From positions 310,001-374,000 of the forward strand of contig JAKZHN010000008.1 of assembly GCA_037179335.1 (NCBI GenBank): a stretch of DNA of 64,000 bases, given 5' to 3'. Below are positions 59,183 through 64,000 of this stretch, piece after piece. The notes under the pieces are model-generated. The model saw only the letters and a list, made by a program, of their open reading frames with translations, was not told the origin of the DNA and did no database searches. Each line of letters opens with the position of its first letter. Positions within the stretch are counted from its first letter, which is position 1. This DNA is from Cyclaneusma minus. Lineage: Eukaryota; Ascomycota; Leotiomycetes; Marthamycetales; Marthamycetaceae. Made by a program: the position numbers and the translations under genes.

Positions 59183-60558
59183 ATGGCAGACGGCGTTCTC
59201 ACCATCAAGACCACAGAAACTGTCGACTGCACGACCACATCGCTGACGTTCGACGCATCACTGCCAACAATTGTGCCAATGAGCTCGTCAGAAGCAGCAA
59301 CTACTCCACGGCCGTGGACCGTCTCACATTCAACTACGATGGCCCAACCACCAAATGTAAATCCGCTGTACACTGCGGCGACTTCAACACTGGATGTTTC
59401 GTCTGGGGATGAAGTGTACACGATTGATGGGGTTATATACACCTCTGACGTCCAGTACACTACCGTCACCTCTGATGGGATCACCTACACATTTGGTGAG
59501 GAAGTGTACACATCTGGCGGGGCTACATACACATCTGACGTGCCGGCGACCACGACATTTGAGGTCTTATCTGGTGATGAAGTATATACTATTAATGGGA
59601 CTACATACACATCTGATGTTCAGGAGACGACAGTCACTTCTGATGGGATTACTTATACATTTGGGGAGGAAGTTTACACTTCTGGCGGGGCCACGTATAC
59701 ATCTGATGTCCCTATAGCCACGGGTGCTTGCGCGACATGGAATAGCTGTCTTTCAGCTGCAGCTGCGACCGTAAGTTATTCCCGCCGTTCAGGTCTCGTT
59801 CTCAACATGTTCGTCATGCTGACTGTTTCAAAGAACACTGCGTCGGAAAGTGGTGCTTTTAGACTCGGACTTGGTTCATCTTCCTCGAACACAAAGAGTG
59901 TCGTAGACGCGCAAAATCCATCAATCACAGTAGTGACTCCAGGCATTACCTATGACTGGAGAATCTTGCCGGCGATTTTCATACCTCTTGTAAGTCTAAT
60001 TCACTTCGAAATTAACATCATATACTCTCAGTTCTCCTTGTTCCTGAAAGTTCGAGGTCTCAAGCATTCAGGGAGTCATATTCGTTTCCAACATAAAGTA
60101 AACTGCGAGAAAATGAGCAAGGCTGACAAGTATCTCAACATCACCAGGTAGTAGCACTCTCAACCTACCTCTTCCTCCACCACCACCTTCGTCACCGCAC
60201 CTCGTCCACAACCACCTCCTTCGGTTCCCGTTTCCGTAAAGAAAAGCCTGCCGCAATTCCTCTACAAAGCCGTAGCCGTCTGGACGTCAACACGTCCTAT
60301 CCTCCCAACGAAGCCGACACTCCTCGAAGCCCCCTGATATCCAGTCCAGCGGTCGTCAATGCATCATCGGTCAGATTTCGCCAGTGGACTCGCCATCATA
60401 CCATCTGCGTCTCGGAAGCAACGATTTTCGTTCTTTCGGGAGTTGTTTTGACTTGTGTGTATATTGCGGAGCAGAATGTGGTTTTTGATGCTAGGGGTAT
60501 GGCGATTGTTGGACAGATTTACTTTGGGGCTGGGGTGTTGTTTGCTGTTTTTGCTTGA
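59183..60558 (+). CDS. Thr-rich repeat protein with C-terminal membrane segments
   Basis: Seen: exons 59183-59770, 59834-59989 and 60148-60558, with introns of 63 and 158 bp (both GTAAGT donors), give 384 residues. The first intron is also open in frame and may be retained. The second is needed because it joins ILPAIFIPL to VVALSTYLFL into one membrane span. The Thr/Ser-rich N-terminal part carries two 56-residue repeats (offset 168 bp, from about 59402 and 59570), each holding the sub-motif YTxxGxxYTSDV. After a Ser-rich linker come three hydrophobic spans: the splice-joined one, ATIFVLSGVVLTCVYIAEQ, and MAIVGQIYFGAGVLFAVFA at the very end. No cleavable signal peptide seen. The family is not recognised. 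Inferred: a cell-surface protein with an external, probably O-glycosylated repeat region. The start could instead lie upstream, in frame, at 59045. Confidence 0.6.
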
Positions 60559-61362
60559 GGGTTGTCTTGAAGCTCTGTCAGCTTTGTAGTCATGAATGAT
60601 GGGTTTTATGGAGGTGAGGAGGTCTACGATCACGTGGTAGCCAAGCTGATGTGGGTCCCGCAGCGGTTATAAAAGGGAGAATCTCTTCACACCGCTGTGA
60701 GTTCCTTCCTTACCAATTACGGTTGCTTTGTCAGTCAATTTGAATCACCCCCCCTTTTTTCCTTGCATTATTTGTAGCTAATTATATAGCATACGGCCCT
60801 GCAGCAGCGGTGAGCTAGCCCCAATTCAGCCCCAGGCTCTTGCGTTGAGTCCCTGTGATGGCTCTGAATAGCTTCAAGAGCTTGGGATTTGAGGCTAGCT
60901 CCAGCCACTGCTTGGCTGTGCCCCAGGCAGTACAAGAAATCAAGAATTTCCTTCCCCGTTTCCTTGCATGTGACTCACTACTCCAACCTCCGCCATTCCG
61001 GGTCTTCCCATCCCACCACACCGTTTTAGTTTCACATCAATATAAAACCTTTGTCGTTGAGAAACTTACCTGTCGCTTCCCCAGACCTGCCGTTTGCTCT
61101 TAGCTTCACGCGCCGATAGTCGCCTGATTTTCTCGTCTGTTTATTGTTCGAGACCTCCGCTCGTCGGATTAGATTGCTCACCTACCAACTAGGTGCGCCC
61201 GCGCCATCGCCGCCCCACAACCTCATGAGGCAGAGCAGCTGAGACGCCCCGAACACAATTCACGAGCTCCTCCTGTAGCTTATCCCTGCAAAAGGAAAAT
61301 TCGACCGCAGGCGCTTCTGACCACACCCTTGACGACTGAGGTCTGAAAGTCTGAAGTTCACC
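60559..61362. other. Intergenic region and leader of the BTB gene
   Basis: No coding frame of interest. A leader for the BTB gene probably occupies the last 200-300 bp, which are C/T-rich. No repeats recognised. Confidence 0.5.
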
Positions 61363-62737
61363 ATGACTGCGCAACCCAACTCGAAGGGCACGTCGAAACA
61401 CACTGGCAAGATGGCGGAGAACAAGCCCAGCTTCACGTAAGTTCCTTCTGCGCTTTCCAGCAATAATCATGATACTGACTCGCGGGGGCAGAAACCCTGA
61501 GTCCGTTCAAGATATCGTCAGCGTCGTTGTTGGATCCAAGGAGCCGAAAACGATGCTCGTGTACAAGAAGTTCCTCACCTGGCACTCCCCATACTTTGCA
61601 AAGGCCTTCGATGGACCCTTTCAAGAGGCCATCACTCAAACCTTGAAGCTGGATCATGTGGAGCCCGAAGTCTTTATTCTCCTCATGACCTGGATTTACG
61701 TAGGCGAATTCAAGACATCGGACTTTGATACCTCTGAGCGAGAACTCTTTTCACTTGCAGAAAAGCAGGCTGCGCTCCTTCCCAAGTCTAAGCCTTTGTA
61801 CTCTGGCGGCCGCCTCGGTACTCCACCATCCAATTTCTCTGCGACAGGTACTGGTGGTGGACCTGTCCCCAACCCTGCGACTTCAGGCCTCTTCGGACAA
61901 GGCGCTCCAGTTCCTGTATTCTCGAACATCTTGGGACCCGGAGCAGCTGCTGCTGCATTGGCCGCCAATCCCGTCGCCATCGCCAGTGCTGCCCCTCCCT
62001 CCAATGCCCCTGTGGTAGGTACTGGTGGTGGATCTGTCCCCAACCCTGCGCCTTCAAGCCTCTTCGGAGGAATCGCTCCGGCTTTTCCTATTCCTCTCTT
62101 CGCGACCGTTACCAACGGTACTACTTCCTCAAGAATCCTTACTCCTGCCCGTACACCCTTTGGGGACTTTTGTTCTGGCACTGCCCAGGTCTCGTACAAA
62201 CCCACCCTCATGCCTGTTGAGGGTGGCCATGATTTGTTCGGGACATGCGTGTACTACCAATGGGCGATGCGGAACATCTGCGAGCAGGATCAATACCAGG
62301 GATTCTCTCAGGAAGAACTGAGGTTGGCCGACTACACTCGAGGAAGGAGATACGGGCCACCCGAGAAGGTATCCGCTCAGGACCTCGTTGAACTATGGGT
62401 CCTAGCCGATTATCTGCAGATGCCGGAGCTGCAAGACTACACGATGGACTGTATCTGGAACAAGATGAAGTTTACTGGCGGCCGATTCGACATTTACAAT
62501 CTAGTGTACGAGAAAACGCCTGAGGAATCGCCGTTGCGCTTGATGCTCGTCGACTGGGCTGACGGGGTTGGAATACTAGGAGAGTACATGAGAAAGAACC
62601 CCGACCTCTTTCCGAACGAATTTCTCTTCGACCTGGCAGTAAGGCTTATTGAGAGGTTAAGGACGTTTAGCACTGTCAATATGCCCAACTCAGAACGGTA
62701 CTATGTCCAGAGAGGCTTGTTTGGAGGTCGTTCGTGA
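61363..62737 (+). CDS. BTB/POZ domain protein with Gly/Pro/Ala-rich insert
   Basis: Seen: exon 1 is 61363-61436. A 55-bp intron follows (61437-61491). Exon 2 is 61492-62737, giving 439 residues. The start ATG has context TTCACCATG. The BTB fold begins at about residue 25 (DIVSVVVGSKEPKTMLVYKK, FLTWHSPYFAKAF, VEPEVFILLMTWIYVGEF). Between about residues 105 and 275 a low-complexity Gly/Pro/Ala/Ser insert contains a 57-residue direct duplication (TGGGPVPNPA.. and TGGGSVPNPA.., offset 171 bp). After it come the helices LVELWVLADYLQMPELQD and a C-terminal region typical of this fungal BTB group. Known: BTB domains mediate dimerisation and often Cullin-3 binding, though the partners of these fungal proteins are mostly unknown. 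A broken paralogue faces it at the window's right end. Confidence 0.85.
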
Positions 62738-63567
62738 GTGGTCTGTTATGGTCTTCAGCAGCAAGGGTTCAGACTTCGGACATGGCTTCCTAGGAAAGGA
62801 TTGAACATGTGTCATTCTTGCTGAAGACACATTGCTTTCTAGTCTCTGTCTCAGGCTTTACACCAAGAGGCTGATCTGGACGAGTCCCGTCCCAGACACT
62901 GGACAGAGAAAAATACGAGCACTCTTCAGACCAAAATCCTCATTCAAGAATTTGTGAAAGTGATGACCGTGAAAAAACCATGATTTTTGATACTAGGGCA
63001 TGGCGATTGTTGGACAGTTGACCTCGGGCTGGGATACTGTTCGCTGCTTTGGCTTGACTCCTTGAGGTTTGACTAGATTTTCTTGCATGTTGTGTTTCCA
63101 ATCCGTAATGAAATTTCCGAGAATTTGATTTGTCGATGCTAGGTCAGGCTTAAGTCTAACGAATGGTAGTCAAAAGGGGTGTCATTGCTTAGACATTTGT
63201 TCACGGTCATAACCTTCATGCATCTCTGGATCAAGTTCTTGAGTCAAAGAGTGATCATCTTTTCTATCTGAAACAGCCCTAAGTCGCAGGCAATTTATCT
63301 TGATTCCGGAAAGATAGTCACCGTTTGTTCCGCGTTCCTGCTGCATGGCCTATTTGCGCAGGCCATTAGCAGCCCGTTTTTTTGCTAAGGGCGCATTTCT
63401 CTCCTCCCTCGCCTGACAGCTTCCAGTCCTTGGGAGCTTGAGCCCAGTATCAAGGACTCTGCGAATTCAAGCCTGGCAACCGTCCCGAGTTGCATTGCTC
63501 GCGTTCCGTTCCGCAGAGTAAGCGCAACAACGAGATCTCCCTGGATCGCAGATGGATCGCGGCTGGA
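62738..63567. other. Region between convergent BTB paralogues
   Basis: No gene seen. It contains a short relic of the membrane protein's 3' end (separate entry). Otherwise ordinary sequence. Confidence 0.5.
62987..63056 (+). pseudogene. Relic matching the 3' end of the membrane protein gene
   Basis: The stretch TTTTTGATACTAGGGCATGG, then GCGATTGTTGGACAG and a GGGCTGGG.TACTGTTCGCTGCTTTGGCTTGA pattern, matches the last ~75 bp of the gene at 59183-60558, including its stop. It has substitutions and a small deletion. Confidence 0.7.
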
Positions 63568-64000
63568 TCATAGCTCGTAGTCTTCTGTGGCCACAAAGTA
63601 GTCTGATACTTTGAGCTTTGATGTGACTGCAGAGCCATACTGGCCATGACGAAGTAGCTTTGTTCTCTTCACGGACAATACTGCCCAGTCCAAGAGGAAC
63701 TCCTGTGGGAACATTTCGGGGTTGTCTCTGACGTATGAATCATCTGTAACAAAGCTGCTAAACCAGTCAACCACCATCTTGCGCAGCGGCGAGGTACGAC
63801 TTGTTTTCTCGTAGATCAGGTTGTAGATGTTAACCCGGCCCTCCAGACGCTCTATTTTCTGACAGAGGTGTTGCATCACGTGGTTCTGTAACTCCGGCAC
63901 CTGAACATAGTCGGCGAACACCCACAGCTCCACGAGGTCTTGGCCAGAAGGAGCGTGGTGCTACTTCGCTTCGGGGTAGTAATCTGCGAGCTTCAGTTCC
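63568..64000 (-). pseudogene. Broken BTB paralogue, cut by the window edge
   Basis: A 121-codon open frame from 63933 to 63568 (VELWVFADYVQVPELQNH, IYNLIYEKT, SPLRKMVVDW, NPEMFPQEFLLDWAV) aligns along its length with the C-terminal part of the BTB protein at 61363-62737. Upstream, the same frame continues as ELKLADYYPEAK and then hits TAG at 63963-63961. The paralogue reads ELRLADY.. through to QDLVEL without a stop there. No splice site explains it. Inferred: a decayed duplicate in convergent orientation, whose 5' part lies outside the window. Confidence 0.7.

Overview
The window is nuclear DNA of a filamentous ascomycete (Pezizomycotina). Genes have short GT..AG introns of about 55-190 bp. 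Several families are typical of these fungi: a PTH11/rhodopsin-domain membrane protein, a Zn2Cys6 regulator, BTB proteins and a GliT-like flavoenzyme. The genome is two-speed: gene-bearing DNA of roughly 50% GC alternates with very AT-rich blocks at about 5.5-11.1 kb and 13.6-39.7 kb. In those blocks LTR pairs differ, where aligned by eye, almost only by C>T and G>A changes. That is the signature of repeat-induced point mutation (RIP). The species cannot be named from the sequence.

Layout. (1) 1-5.3 kb holds a DUF3632-like protein with an acidic repeat tail (1103-2497) and a GliT/thioredoxin-reductase-like enzyme (3093-4115). (2) A GNAT acetyltransferase gene on the minus strand is cut in two by a 5,968-bp Ty3/Gypsy element (5302-11269) with 205-bp LTRs and a CAGTG/TAGTG target duplication. 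(3) A rhodopsin-domain membrane protein lies at 11864-13041. (4) A nested transposon block follows. A TA-flanked inverted-repeat element (13270-40150) was entered by LTR element A (13384-39888, about 7.1 kb before nesting). A was then entered by a Gypsy element B (17125-23902), a 1.4-kb tRNA-headed SINE-like element (24080-25469) and two Copia elements C (26718-32279) and D (33137-38769). All six insertions show target duplications, some altered by one RIP-type change. (5) 40-42 kb has small inverted-repeat elements and a tandem duplication. (6) An aspartic protease (42171-43633) and a Zn2Cys6 transcription factor (43921-46009) lie in tandem on the minus strand. (7) 46-51.8 kb appears gene-free but has a perfect 22-bp hairpin. 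(8) A ferric-reductase-type oxidoreductase spans 51773-53746. (9) 54-64 kb holds a second copy of the small inverted-repeat element, a coiled-coil/SDR fusion gene, a phased array of palindromes, a repeat-rich membrane protein, a BTB protein and a broken BTB paralogue at the right edge.

The genes do not form an evident pathway or biosynthetic cluster. The strongest unusual signals are the palindrome array with 20-bp spacing (58187-58350), the tRNA-headed 1.4-kb element, the GNAT gene still readable across its insertion, and an 18-bp motif shared by dispersed inverted-repeat elements. Exon structures were worked out by hand from splice sites, reading phase and family resemblance. All of them need transcript data. 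Nothing inside the AT-rich blocks looks like a live gene.
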